Program-made: the position numbers and the translations under genes | In this document: piece by piece, positions 1 to 8,800 of the stretch | Layout: the number at the start of each line of letters is the position of its first letter | How positions within the stretch are numbered: the stretch's first letter is position 1 | DNA from: Pleionea sp052032335 | Lineage (GTDB): Bacteria; Pseudomonadota; Gammaproteobacteria; Enterobacterales; Kangiellaceae | Length of the DNA stretch: 36,948 nt | Assembly (NCBI GenBank): GCA_052032335.1 | Contig: JBPEWV010000019.1 | Location: 1-36,948 of the forward strand | Direction of reading: 5' to 3' | The notes under the pieces: generated by a model | What the model was told of the DNA's origin: nothing | What the model saw: only the letters and a program-made list of their open reading frames with translations | Databases searched by the model: none

Positions 1-35
1 AAGTTTAAGTGGTGAGAATTTTGGCAAACGATTGA

Positions 36-893
36 TCAGTCGTTCCAGTCGAGATCGAGCCACTCGAGCATATCGTCTTTTATTTCAATGTAATCTTGCT
101 CGTCGATACCGAGAAAAGCGAAAATGTCGTCCTTGGTTTGTTCCCACTCATTATTCATTTCGGTATTTCGCATCGACTGACGATAAATATCACTGATATT
201 TTCTGCCATTTTTAAAATGGCAATAAGCGACATTGCGTCGCCGTCGAGTTGCTCCTGACTGACCAGATCACTGAAGCGATACAAATGAAAGTAAGCCGCT
301 TTGCCAATGTGACTTGGCATATGCCATTTTTTCAACAACATAAAACTCAACTTGGTATGAGTGATACCATAGCGTTGCTGCTCGATTTTTGTCGCCGGGT
401 ATTCATCGGTTTCGTTCATCTCGATCAAGGTTGACTTATAATCATCAAACGCCTGCATCATTAGCGGAATCCCGCAATTGTGGAATAACCCCAAAGTATA
501 GGCATCATCCGAACTGACACCAGTCAGCTTTCCGGTCAACCGCGAAGCAAGATTGGCGATCTCGGTAGCGCTATCCCAGAATCGGCCCAGATTCAATTTT
601 CCAGTAACACTTTGGCGCATCGATACGACGGTGACAATTCGTTCGACGCGCTCAATACCCAGCATATTCACGGCTTGATGAATACTGGTGATCGGTTTGC
701 TTAAACGAAACGCCGGAGAGTTAATGATTTGAAAAACGGCCGCCGACAAACTGACGTCTCGACCAATCGCTTCAGAGATTTTTTCGATATCGGGGTATTC
801 CTGCTGACGCTCTGAGCCGATTAATGTTAAAACTTCAGGACGAGGTGGAATCGTTAACTTGTCGATCAGGGTGGTTTCGGTATTTGAGGGCAT
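36..893 (-). CDS. HDOD domain protein
   Basis: A 285-residue cytoplasmic protein that is almost entirely one HDOD domain, the HD-related output domain found in bacterial signalling proteins. Typical features are the PxRPEVLTLI opening, the INSPAFR segment (about residues 58-64), the hydrophobic SIHQAVNMLGIERV segment, and a GLFHNCG segment where many relatives have GLLHDIG. The replacement of the HD dyad by HN agrees with HDOD domains generally lacking phosphohydrolase chemistry and acting as protein-interaction modules. No receiver, GGDEF or EAL domain is fused to it, so its partner is unknown. It stands alone in the window: der ends 163 bases upstream on the same strand, and the intervening AT-rich spacer shows no clear terminator. 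The family assignment is firm. The biological role is not visible. Confidence 0.85.
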   Translation of the reverse strand: MPSNTETTLIDKLTIPPRPEVLTLIGSERQQEYPDIEKISEAIGRDVSLSAAVFQIINSPAFRLSKPITSIHQAVNMLGIERVERIVTVVSMRQSVTGKLNLGRFWDSATEIANLASRLTGKLTGVSSDDAYTLGLFHNCGIPLMMQAFDDYKSTLIEMNETDEYPATKIEQQRYGITHTKLSFMLLKKWHMPSHIGKAAYFHLYRFSDLVSQEQLDGDAMSLIAILKMAENISDIYRQSMRNTEMNNEWEQTKDDIFAFLGIDEQDYIEIKDDMLEWLDLDWND

Positions 894-1055
894 AACAACC
901 TGTTTAGCCTAGACAATTAGATACAGCACCAGCGCCTTCGTGTGTTCTTAACCTCGAGAGCACCGGCCAAATGAATCAATTAAGTGCTAATAAGTCTAGC
1001 AACAATCGCTAAATAGACAAATGCTAATATGACGACAATTTACGCACAAATGACG

Positions 1056-2453
1056 TTATTTTTTTCCAAACTTTTTAATCGTCCGCTTACGCTTCAAGCG
1101 TTGACGACGCGTCATTTCCTGTTTCTTTCCTTCGTGTGGATTTTTGCCTTCTTTCAGCTCCAACTTGATTGGTGTACCGACTATTTTTAATACTCGGATA
1201 AAATGTTTAATCAAGTATCGTTGGTATGACTCCGGCAATTTGGTGGTGCGGTTGCCGTGAATAACAATGCGTGGAGGATTGTGGCCTCCCGGATGCGCGT
1301 ACCTTAATTTACTGCGAAACCCTTTGATAGTTGGTGGTGGGTGTTTGGCTACGGCAATTTCAAGTTCTCGAGTTAGTTTCGAACTGCTCATTTCAATATT
1401 GGCACAACGAAAGGCTTCGTCGACGGACTCAAATAAATTTCCCACGCCAGAGCCGTGCAACGCCGAGATGAAATGCATGCGGGCAAAGTCCGCAAAAACC
1501 ATGCGACGATTGATTTCTGTTTTTACATCGTTGCGTTCTTCTTCGGTCATTCCGTCCCATTTATTGATCGAGATAACCAGTGAACGACCGGCTTCCATGA
1601 CAAAACGCAGTAACGATAAATCTTGCTCGGTGATACCCTCGCGTGCGTCAAACACCATGATCACCACATTGGCGTCTTCAATGGCCTGTAATGTTTTCAG
1701 AACCGAAAATTTCTCAACGGTTTCACGAACCTTTCCGCGCCGTCGCACACCCGCAGTATCAATAATCGTGTACGGTTTATCCCGACGTTCCATGTCGATA
1801 TAAATTGAGTCTCGAGTTGTTCCGGGCATGTCGAACACCACCACGCGTTCTTCGCCCAACATGCGATTCACCAAAGTCGACTTTCCCACGTTGGGTCGGC
1901 CCACTATGGCTATTTTGGGGTGCTTGGAACGGTCAGTTTGAGATGCTTCGGGTTCGATGTCGTCCGCCAGCGGTATCAAAACCCGTTCCGATAACGAAGT
2001 AACACCACGCCCGTGGGCTGCAGCAATGGGATTTACGCTTTCAAAACCGAGCGCATAAAAATCGGCCATAGCAGCATCGGCATCGATGCCATCCACTTTA
2101 TTGACCACCAAATGCACCGGTTTACTTGTGGTTCGTAACTCTCTTGCCAGGCTTTCATCGACGGAAGTTAACCCCGCACGAGCATCCACCAGAAACAAAA
2201 CTATGTCGGCTTCTTCGACGGCCGCTTTTGACTGTTCCGCCATATGACCATCGATGCCCACTTCACCGCCCGTAATACCACCAGTATCAATGATAATAAA
2301 TGGATGATCATCTATTCGGGCGTGGCCGTATTGACGGTCTCGAGTAAGCCCCGGCAAGTCGGCGACCAATGCGTCACGAGTACGTGTCAGTCGATTAAAT
2401 AAGGTGGATTTTCCGACGTTGGGTCGTCCCACCAGGGCTACTACAGGTACCAT
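1056..2453 (-). CDS. der: Ribosome-associated GTPase Der (EngA)
   Basis: Der is an essential GTPase with two tandem G domains that acts in maturation of the 50S ribosomal subunit. Both Walker A motifs are visible as GRPNVGKST, at residues 9-17 and about 185-193. DTGG and DTAGVRRRGK switch-II segments and NKVD and NKWD specificity motifs are also present. The last ~100 residues form the KH-like domain, followed by a strongly basic tail (TRRQRLKRKRTIKKF). At 465 residues the length is normal for the family (E. coli 490). It is the last gene of the yfgM-bamB-der run and lies 9 bases after the bamB stop, so the genes are probably cotranscribed. Confidence 0.98.
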   Translation of the reverse strand: MVPVVALVGRPNVGKSTLFNRLTRTRDALVADLPGLTRDRQYGHARIDDHPFIIIDTGGITGGEVGIDGHMAEQSKAAVEEADIVLFLVDARAGLTSVDESLARELRTTSKPVHLVVNKVDGIDADAAMADFYALGFESVNPIAAAHGRGVTSLSERVLIPLADDIEPEASQTDRSKHPKIAIVGRPNVGKSTLVNRMLGEERVVVFDMPGTTRDSIYIDMERRDKPYTIIDTAGVRRRGKVRETVEKFSVLKTLQAIEDANVVIMVFDAREGITEQDLSLLRFVMEAGRSLVISINKWDGMTEEERNDVKTEINRRMVFADFARMHFISALHGSGVGNLFESVDEAFRCANIEMSSSKLTRELEIAVAKHPPPTIKGFRSKLRYAHPGGHNPPRIVIHGNRTTKLPESYQRYLIKHFIRVLKIVGTPIKLELKEGKNPHEGKKQEMTRRQRLKRKRTIKKFGKK

Positions 2454-2462
2454 AATATACTT

Positions 2463-3689
2463 CTATTTAGACTCCGGTTTTCGTTGCTCATAAGCAATCA
2501 AGTGACCGTTACGCGTTTGAACCAACAGCAAGTCGTCCAACACCAATGGTTGGCCTGCCACACCGTATTGGTCATGATTATGAAAACGGCAAGCTTCGTC
2601 ACTGTCGTAACAATCGGAATAATTAATATTTTGATTGATGTTCAGCTGACCGATTATCGAGCCGTCTGATTTATCCATCATGTGCAAATAACCGCCGTCA
2701 TCGCCAACAACAATGTGATCATTGAATGCAACTGGTGAGGTGCTACCGCGCAAGAACAAGGCTTTCTGAGTCCACAACAAACTGCCGTTATTTCGATTCA
2801 AACTACTGACATAGCCGTTATCGTGAGTCACCAGTAATGTTTGGTTTTCAACCATCATATCTTGGAAGCTCGACAATTCTCGCGACCATTTGGCTTCGCC
2901 GGTTTGCAACTCTAATGCCGACAAATTGCCATTGTAAGAGGCAGCGTACAATGTAGTGCCAAACACAATGGGTTGTGCGTCCACGTCAACCAAGCGCTCT
3001 AAATCAGAACGCCCACTGGGTGCGGTAATTTGCTTTTCCCAGGCAAGCTGCCCGGTTTGCAAAATAAAGACCCCCACTTTTCCATTGGCAAACCCGGCAA
3101 TTGCAGCGCCATGAGCGATTACTGGCGCCGACGTTCCGCGCAATGTTAATGCCGGAAGGTTTCTGTCGTAAAACCACTTGCGTTCGCCTGACTCGGCGTC
3201 GAGCGCAACAACGTTACCATCGACCGTATTCACCACAACAAAACCATCACTCACGGCAGGCGCGGCGATAATTTCACTGGATACCGCTGTTTTCCACTTT
3301 TCGGTTCCGTCTTCCACATCGAAGGCAACAACTTCACCTTCTCGAGTACCAATCACCGCGAGTCGGTTCGCAACCGTCACACCGGCAGAAATGGGATTCT
3401 TGGTTTTTGATTTCCAGAGAACACTTCCATTAGCGGGGTCGAGTGCTGACACGGTACCTGCGACATCAGCGATGAAAATTTTTCCGTAACTTTCAGCCGG
3501 TCTCAGTTTAATAAATTGACTTTCGATTCCCTCGCCAAAGTTAATACTCCATTTGGCGTCATAATTTACTTTGGTTTCTGGCACAATCGGCAGCGGGTTA
3601 GGCTCTAACGCTTCTTCGTCACTGCAGGCAGTTAATCCCAATAAGCTGAATAACGCTAACGAAATTATAAACGTGTTTTTCAATACCAT
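2463..3689 (-). CDS. bamB: Outer-membrane assembly lipoprotein BamB
   Basis: BamB is the beta-propeller lipoprotein of the BAM complex, which inserts beta-barrel proteins into the outer membrane. The N-terminus is a lipoprotein signal with lipobox LTAC (Cys22), after which the protein would be lipidated. The rest holds repeated PQQ-type blades, seen as recurring D-x-x-(N/S)-G-x-x-x-W segments such as DPANGSVLWKS, DVEDGTEKWKT, DAESGERKWFY and ELQTGEAKWSR. The length of 408 residues is close to the usual ~390. The ATG overlaps the yfgM stop by one base (TAATG), which suggests translational coupling. der follows 9 bases later. Confidence 0.96.
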   Translation of the reverse strand: MVLKNTFIISLALFSLLGLTACSDEEALEPNPLPIVPETKVNYDAKWSINFGEGIESQFIKLRPAESYGKIFIADVAGTVSALDPANGSVLWKSKTKNPISAGVTVANRLAVIGTREGEVVAFDVEDGTEKWKTAVSSEIIAAPAVSDGFVVVNTVDGNVVALDAESGERKWFYDRNLPALTLRGTSAPVIAHGAAIAGFANGKVGVFILQTGQLAWEKQITAPSGRSDLERLVDVDAQPIVFGTTLYAASYNGNLSALELQTGEAKWSRELSSFQDMMVENQTLLVTHDNGYVSSLNRNNGSLLWTQKALFLRGSTSPVAFNDHIVVGDDGGYLHMMDKSDGSIIGQLNINQNINYSDCYDSDEACRFHNHDQYGVAGQPLVLDDLLLVQTRNGHLIAYEQRKPESK

Positions 3690-4384
3690 TATGAATCCTG
3701 TTGTGTTTCTGAAGACTCAGTTTCGACGGCTTTGACGTCTGATTCAGAAGCAATTTTTGTCGTCGGTGCCAAGTCATTTACTTTCATTTCGAGTTCATTT
3801 TTTGCGGTATATGACTCGGTAGACTGTTTGGCGGTTTCATAAGCCAATCTTGCTTTCTCGTTGTCACCTTTTAACAAATAGGTATCGCCCAAAACCTGCT
3901 GTTTGACGCCTTCGTAAGCCTCATCTTGAATACTGTTCAATTGCGCCAAGGCGTCATCAAACTTTTGTTGAGCATTTAAAACGCGCGCCAGGCGAATTTT
4001 CATAAGCGGTTGAAGCTTTTGTCCCTGGGTTTGTTTTACGGTCCACTCAAGTTGTTCTTGCGCTTTTGCAAACTCACCATTGTCGACGTGTTGTTTGGCC
4101 AAATGCAACGCAGCTAAAATGGCATAGCCGGTATCGGCATACTCGTCTTTAAGCGTGTTTGCCGCGCTAACAAACTGCTCGCTATCTTCTTTAGCATCAA
4201 TATCAACCAATGACTGATAAGAATTCGACGCAGCTTCCTGAGTCGCTACCGTTTTGTCCTGCCACCAGTTGTATCCCCAAAAACCACCGACACCAATGAC
4301 GATACCGACAATGATCGATGTTCCATTTTCACTCCACCAATCCTTTAGCGCCTTAATCTGTTGTTCTTCTGTGTTGTAATCCAC
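3689..4384 (-). CDS. yfgM: YfgM family ancillary translocon/periplasmic protein
   Basis: YfgM-type proteins are single-pass inner-membrane proteins with a periplasmic TPR-like domain. In E. coli YfgM associates with the SecYEG translocon and periplasmic chaperones. Here a short cytoplasmic N-terminus (DYNTEEQQIKALKDWW) precedes one membrane segment at about residues 22-40, then a TPR-like helical domain (AKAQEQLEWTV, FDDALAQLNSI, YLLKGDNEKARLAY) and an acidic tail. The start codon is GTG at 4382-4384, with an AGGAG ribosome site six bases upstream. The length of 231 residues is slightly longer than E. coli YfgM. The position between hisS and bamB is the conserved gammaproteobacterial order. 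Confidence 0.93.
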   Translation of the reverse strand: MDYNTEEQQIKALKDWWSENGTSIIVGIVIGVGGFWGYNWWQDKTVATQEAASNSYQSLVDIDAKEDSEQFVSAANTLKDEYADTGYAILAALHLAKQHVDNGEFAKAQEQLEWTVKQTQGQKLQPLMKIRLARVLNAQQKFDDALAQLNSIQDEAYEGVKQQVLGDTYLLKGDNEKARLAYETAKQSTESYTAKNELEMKVNDLAPTTKIASESDVKAVETESSETQQDS

Positions 4385-4442
4385 CTGTTACTCCTAACTC
4401 AAACTTATCAATATCAGAAACGTTGAACGAAATATTTAAACT

Positions 4443-5723
4443 CTAAAGTGACAGAGACTGGCTTAAAAACTCAACCAGATCGTCTTGCTTCACTTCAATT
4501 TGTTCTTTTTGTTCGCGTAAAAACTTCACATTAACCGTGTTCGACTCCAGCTCGCTGTCGCCCAGAATCACGCCTAAAATTGCGCCTGATCGGTCGGCTT
4601 TTTTAAACTGCTTTTTGAAATTCCCGCCGCCGTGATTCACGGTTAGACGCAAATTCGGCAATTGAGTTCGCAATTTTTCAGCCAAAATCATCGATCGCTC
4701 TTCAGCCGACTCGCCCATGCTTAAAAAATAGACATGCGGCGTATTAGCTAAAGTGGCAATAAATTCGGAACCTTCAAGTAACGCAACAATGCGCTCTAGC
4801 CCCATGGCAAAGCCACAGGCGGGGGTGCCCTGACCGCCCAACTGTTCGGTTAGACCATCGTAACGTCCGCCCGCACAGATGGTGCCTTGCGCGCCAAGTT
4901 TGTCGGTCATCCACTCAAACACCGTTCGATTGTAATAATCCAACCCACGTACCAGACAAGGATTCACCACGTAGCTCAGGCCTGCGGCGTCGAGTCGACG
5001 TTTTAAGGCAGCAAAATGTTGCTCTGATGCCTCGTCCAGATGCTGGTTAAGTTTCGGTGCTTGTTCAATCAACTCACGCATTTGCGGATTTTTACTGTCC
5101 AAAATGCGCAACGGATTGGAATCCAGTCGTCTTAAACTGTCTTCATCGAGCTGATCTTTGTGCGCATTAAAATACTCAACCAACAGCTCCCGGTATTTGA
5201 CCCGGCTATCGGCATCACCCAGCGAATTAATGTGCAAAGTAACACTGTCGGCGATGCCAATCTCTTGCCACAACCGGTAAGTCAATAAAATTTGCTCAAC
5301 ATCGACATCCGGCCCGGTAAACCCAAACGCTTCGACGCCCAATTGGTGAAACTGACGATATCGACCCTTTTGTGGGTTTTCTCGTCGAAACATGGGGCCC
5401 ATGTACCAAAGTTTCTGTTGCTGATTGTACAGCAAGCCATGTTCTATACCGGCACGAACACAACTGGCAGTTCCTTCAGGACGTAAAGTCAGGCTGTCGT
5501 CACTGATATCCGTCCAGGTGTACATTTCTTTCTCAACAATATCAGTCACTTCACCAATCGAGCGCTTGAACAGCGATGTTTTCTCAACTATCGGCATCCG
5601 AATTTCAGAATAGCCGTACTGCAGCATCAACCGGCGTAACAAAGCCTCTAACTTTTGCCACACTGCGGTTTGCTCAGGAAGGAAATCGTTCATTCCCTTA
5701 ATGGCTTGAAACTTCGCTTTCAA
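4443..5723 (-). CDS. hisS: Histidyl-tRNA synthetase
   Basis: Class II aminoacyl-tRNA synthetase that charges tRNA-His. Recognisable family segments are GMNDFLPEQ near the start, EKEMYTWTD and TLRPEGTA, FRRENPQKGRYRQFHQLG (motif 2), the histidine-binding LVRGLDYYNRTVFEW and AGGRYDGL segments, GFAMGLERI (motif 3), and a C-terminal anticodon-binding domain. The length is 426 residues (E. coli 424). The first codon appears to be TTG at 5721-5723, preceded by GGGAG seven bases upstream. This start gives an N-terminus (MKAKFQAIKGMNDF) that lines up with the usual family start, whereas the next Met, in GMNDF, would truncate the domain. The upstream gene lies on the opposite strand, so hisS needs its own promoter; a TATAAT lies on this strand at 5766-5771. 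Confidence 0.97.
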   Translation of the reverse strand: MKAKFQAIKGMNDFLPEQTAVWQKLEALLRRLMLQYGYSEIRMPIVEKTSLFKRSIGEVTDIVEKEMYTWTDISDDSLTLRPEGTASCVRAGIEHGLLYNQQQKLWYMGPMFRRENPQKGRYRQFHQLGVEAFGFTGPDVDVEQILLTYRLWQEIGIADSVTLHINSLGDADSRVKYRELLVEYFNAHKDQLDEDSLRRLDSNPLRILDSKNPQMRELIEQAPKLNQHLDEASEQHFAALKRRLDAAGLSYVVNPCLVRGLDYYNRTVFEWMTDKLGAQGTICAGGRYDGLTEQLGGQGTPACGFAMGLERIVALLEGSEFIATLANTPHVYFLSMGESAEERSMILAEKLRTQLPNLRLTVNHGGGNFKKQFKKADRSGAILGVILGDSELESNTVNVKFLREQKEQIEVKQDDLVEFLSQSLSL

Positions 5724-5765
5724 AAAGGCGCTCCCGTGAATTGAGTCTGTTTAGATAAACGCGGC

Positions 5766-5771
5766 ATTATA
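5766..5771 (-). promoter_or_regulatory. Candidate -10 element of the hisS promoter
   Basis: A perfect TATAAT on the minus strand, placing transcription start roughly 35 bases before the TTG start of hisS. No good -35 hexamer is seen at 16-18 bases, so the promoter is weak, activated, or wrongly placed. The support is that hisS has a divergent upstream neighbour and must have a promoter in this 173-base gap. Confidence 0.4.
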
Positions 5772-5896
5772 GCTGAAATCAACAACAATTGGAGGTGTTT
5801 TTCTGACAAATAGATGACTATTCCCACAGTTATAATGCAGAAATCAAACCAACTGCTATACTCAGTTGATATTCTTAATTTTTCTAAGCAAAAACA

Positions 5897-8800
5897 ATGA
5901 ATTACCGCATAATCGCTGGCTTTATCTGTGCATTGACCTGCTCCAGTTTATTCTCTTCGCAACCCAACAGCATCAATTTAGAGCATTTTTCTACCGAGAA
6001 TGGGCTTTCGCAGAGCAGCGTTTATCAATTAATGCAAGATCGCCAGGGTTATTTGTGGGTTGGCACCAGTGAAGGACTGAATAAATTCGATGCCTACCGG
6101 TTTCAAATCGTTCATGGCTTGAACAACAGTCTCGATGGCAAAAACATCGGGCTATTGCACCAGGATAAAAAGGGGCAAATCTGGATCGGTGCAGCGCCCA
6201 ATTTCAACTATCGTTACGCACCCGAATCGGACAGCTTCAAATTATTGCAGTTACCCGAGCGCAACGATGACAACAGCAGTTTCAACCGACTGGATATGGC
6301 TGTCGAAGACGGCCAGATTTTATGGCTGGCCAGTTACAACGAAATTTTCACATACAATTACCTGACCGAGAAAGTGGAGAAAGTGAAAGACATCAAAGAC
6401 ATTCTCCCCAAAGACATCGTGTCTCAACACGCTATTCGGGAGTTGTTTAAAGTTGATCACTTCTTGCTCATTGCCACTTCACACGGACTCTACAGCCTGA
6501 ACACCTTGAATGATGAATTACGAATCATCAACAACAGGCAATTACCGAAACCAAATAACGATCAAATTAATATCAAAGGCTTGTTTCATTTAACGGACAA
6601 TCAGTTTTACATTGCCGCGGTTGAGGGTCTGGTAAGGCTGCCTTTTTCCGACTTGCAAAATGCACTGATGTCGAACAGTGACATCGACGCCGAAGTCGTC
6701 GAAGCAAAACTGAACATCTGGGATATTGTTGAGCATCAAAACCGCATTTGGGTAGCGACCGACGATGGCCTGTATGAATTGCTGGATAACCAATTGTCGT
6801 TTGTATTCCGGTATTCTGATTTGCCCTACGATGTCTATGACAATGACATTACCGATTTAGAACCGGGTCGAGAAGGCAATCTTTGGCTCAGCAGTCGTGA
6901 AGACGGATTCTTTATGTGGAATCCTGTCGATGCCATTATTAATGTTTACAGCAATAAACGTGGACAGCGAAAAATTTTACCCAGCAATACCGTTTGGGAT
7001 ACATATCTAGCTTCAAGCAAAGAAGTATTGATCGGCACAACGCACGGTCTGGCAAAGCTGGATCTTGAATCGGGAAAAACCGATCTTTACTTTGTTAACG
7101 AAGACGAGAAAGAAGTTTACGGTAAAGACTCAATTTCAAAAATTGTCAGCTTTGGCGACGACTACTGGCTTAGCCGCTACAATGACACTCTCGTTGTCAA
7201 CCAGAATTCTCTTTCCATCGAAACGCCTATTTTGTCGCCGGAGATGCAAGAGTCGCTGCAAAAGCCCGCTTATGGCTTAAGCAAGATCAGTCCAGAAAAA
7301 TTATTCTTTCTACAAGACGACAATGCCTACATTTACGACCGTTCAACTCAGAAGCTCGAGGCTGTTGAAGCTTTAAAAGCAAAGAAAAACGAAGACAGTT
7401 ATACGCTCGTGCTAAACAACGATCAACAACTCAATGATCGCCGACTCTATCTATCTAAATACAATCAGGTCAGTGCCTACGACACGATAACAGGCGATGT
7501 TATCCCCATTCATCAGATAGACGCCAACATTCACGGTAAAGTTTTGCCACAAAGTATTTTGAAGTTAAATGATCAACTTTGGATCAGTTACCACAGTCTG
7601 GGTATCTTCGTCATTGATGAAAAGTCAGGCGAAGAAGTTAAGTTTATATCTGGTGACAACCTAGGCAGCCAAAGTCTTTTGGATTTATTCAGCGATAACG
7701 TCGGCAATGTCTGGACGACCAGCAACGATGGCCTAATTAAGATTCATCCAACAAATTATTCTGCGCAATTATTCAATCGAAAAGACGGGTTCCCGTCTGA
7801 CGAATTTATTGGAGGCACCGCCCTTCGCCTGAAAGAAAATGAAGTGCTATTGGCGACGACTAAAGGCCTGGTTCATGTCGACTTGCAAAGACTCAGTAGT
7901 AAAAGAAACTTTCAGCCAAGAGTAACTCTCAGCGAAATTAATTTGTTATCCAAGCCCGATATGTTTGACAAGCCAAAATTATCATTGACTCTAGAACACG
8001 ACGACATCGGGTTAAACATTAAATTTTCGGCGCTGATATTTCTAAAAACTAATCAGGTAAAATATCGCTACTGGATTGAAGGCGATTCAAAAATCGAGCC
8101 AACAGAAACCAACCAAAGTGAGTTATTTTTTCCTAAAATCAATCCCGGAAAGAGCCAGCTATATATTTCAGCCATCGATTATAAAACAGGGATGGCGAGT
8201 GAACCGTTGCAGTTCAATATCAAAGTGTCACCGGCTCCTTGGCGATCACCCTGGGCGTATCTGGCCTACGTTTTAATAATTGGCAGCGTTGTTGGAACGA
8301 TTTATTATCAACGCCGCAAACGACAGCTCGCTCTGTTGCAAGCCCATAAAGTAGTCACCGAAAGTGAAGAGCGTCTGCAACTCGCATTGTCTGGTAGTGA
8401 CAGTGGCATGTGGGACTGGCAACAAGAAAACAATGTTGTGTATGAACCTCGACTGCAAGGCATCATTGCAAGCAATAACCTGTCGGTTCCTTTTGATGAG
8501 AAACTTACTTATGTTCACCCCAACGATCAGATCGCTTTTGAAGCGAAATGGGCCGAGTTCTTAAACTCAGAAGATGACGCTTTTAACTACACTTATCGAA
8601 TGCGATCGATAGATGGCGACTGGCGATGGTACCGCGATTTGGCTCGAGTCACCAACACCGATAAAAATGGCAACCCGATACGAGTCACAGGAACCTACAC
8701 TGATATTACCGAACGCAAAGACACTCAGGATAAAATGCAACTATTTTTCGAAGCGTTCGATAACACGCGTGAAGTCATCATCATTCTCGACTCCGACTAT

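Noticed and set aside
1267..1803. A 178-codon open frame on the plus strand inside der
   Set aside because: It is antisense to a clearly coding, conserved gene. Its translation is rich in Ser/Arg with no domain, as expected of a shadow frame.
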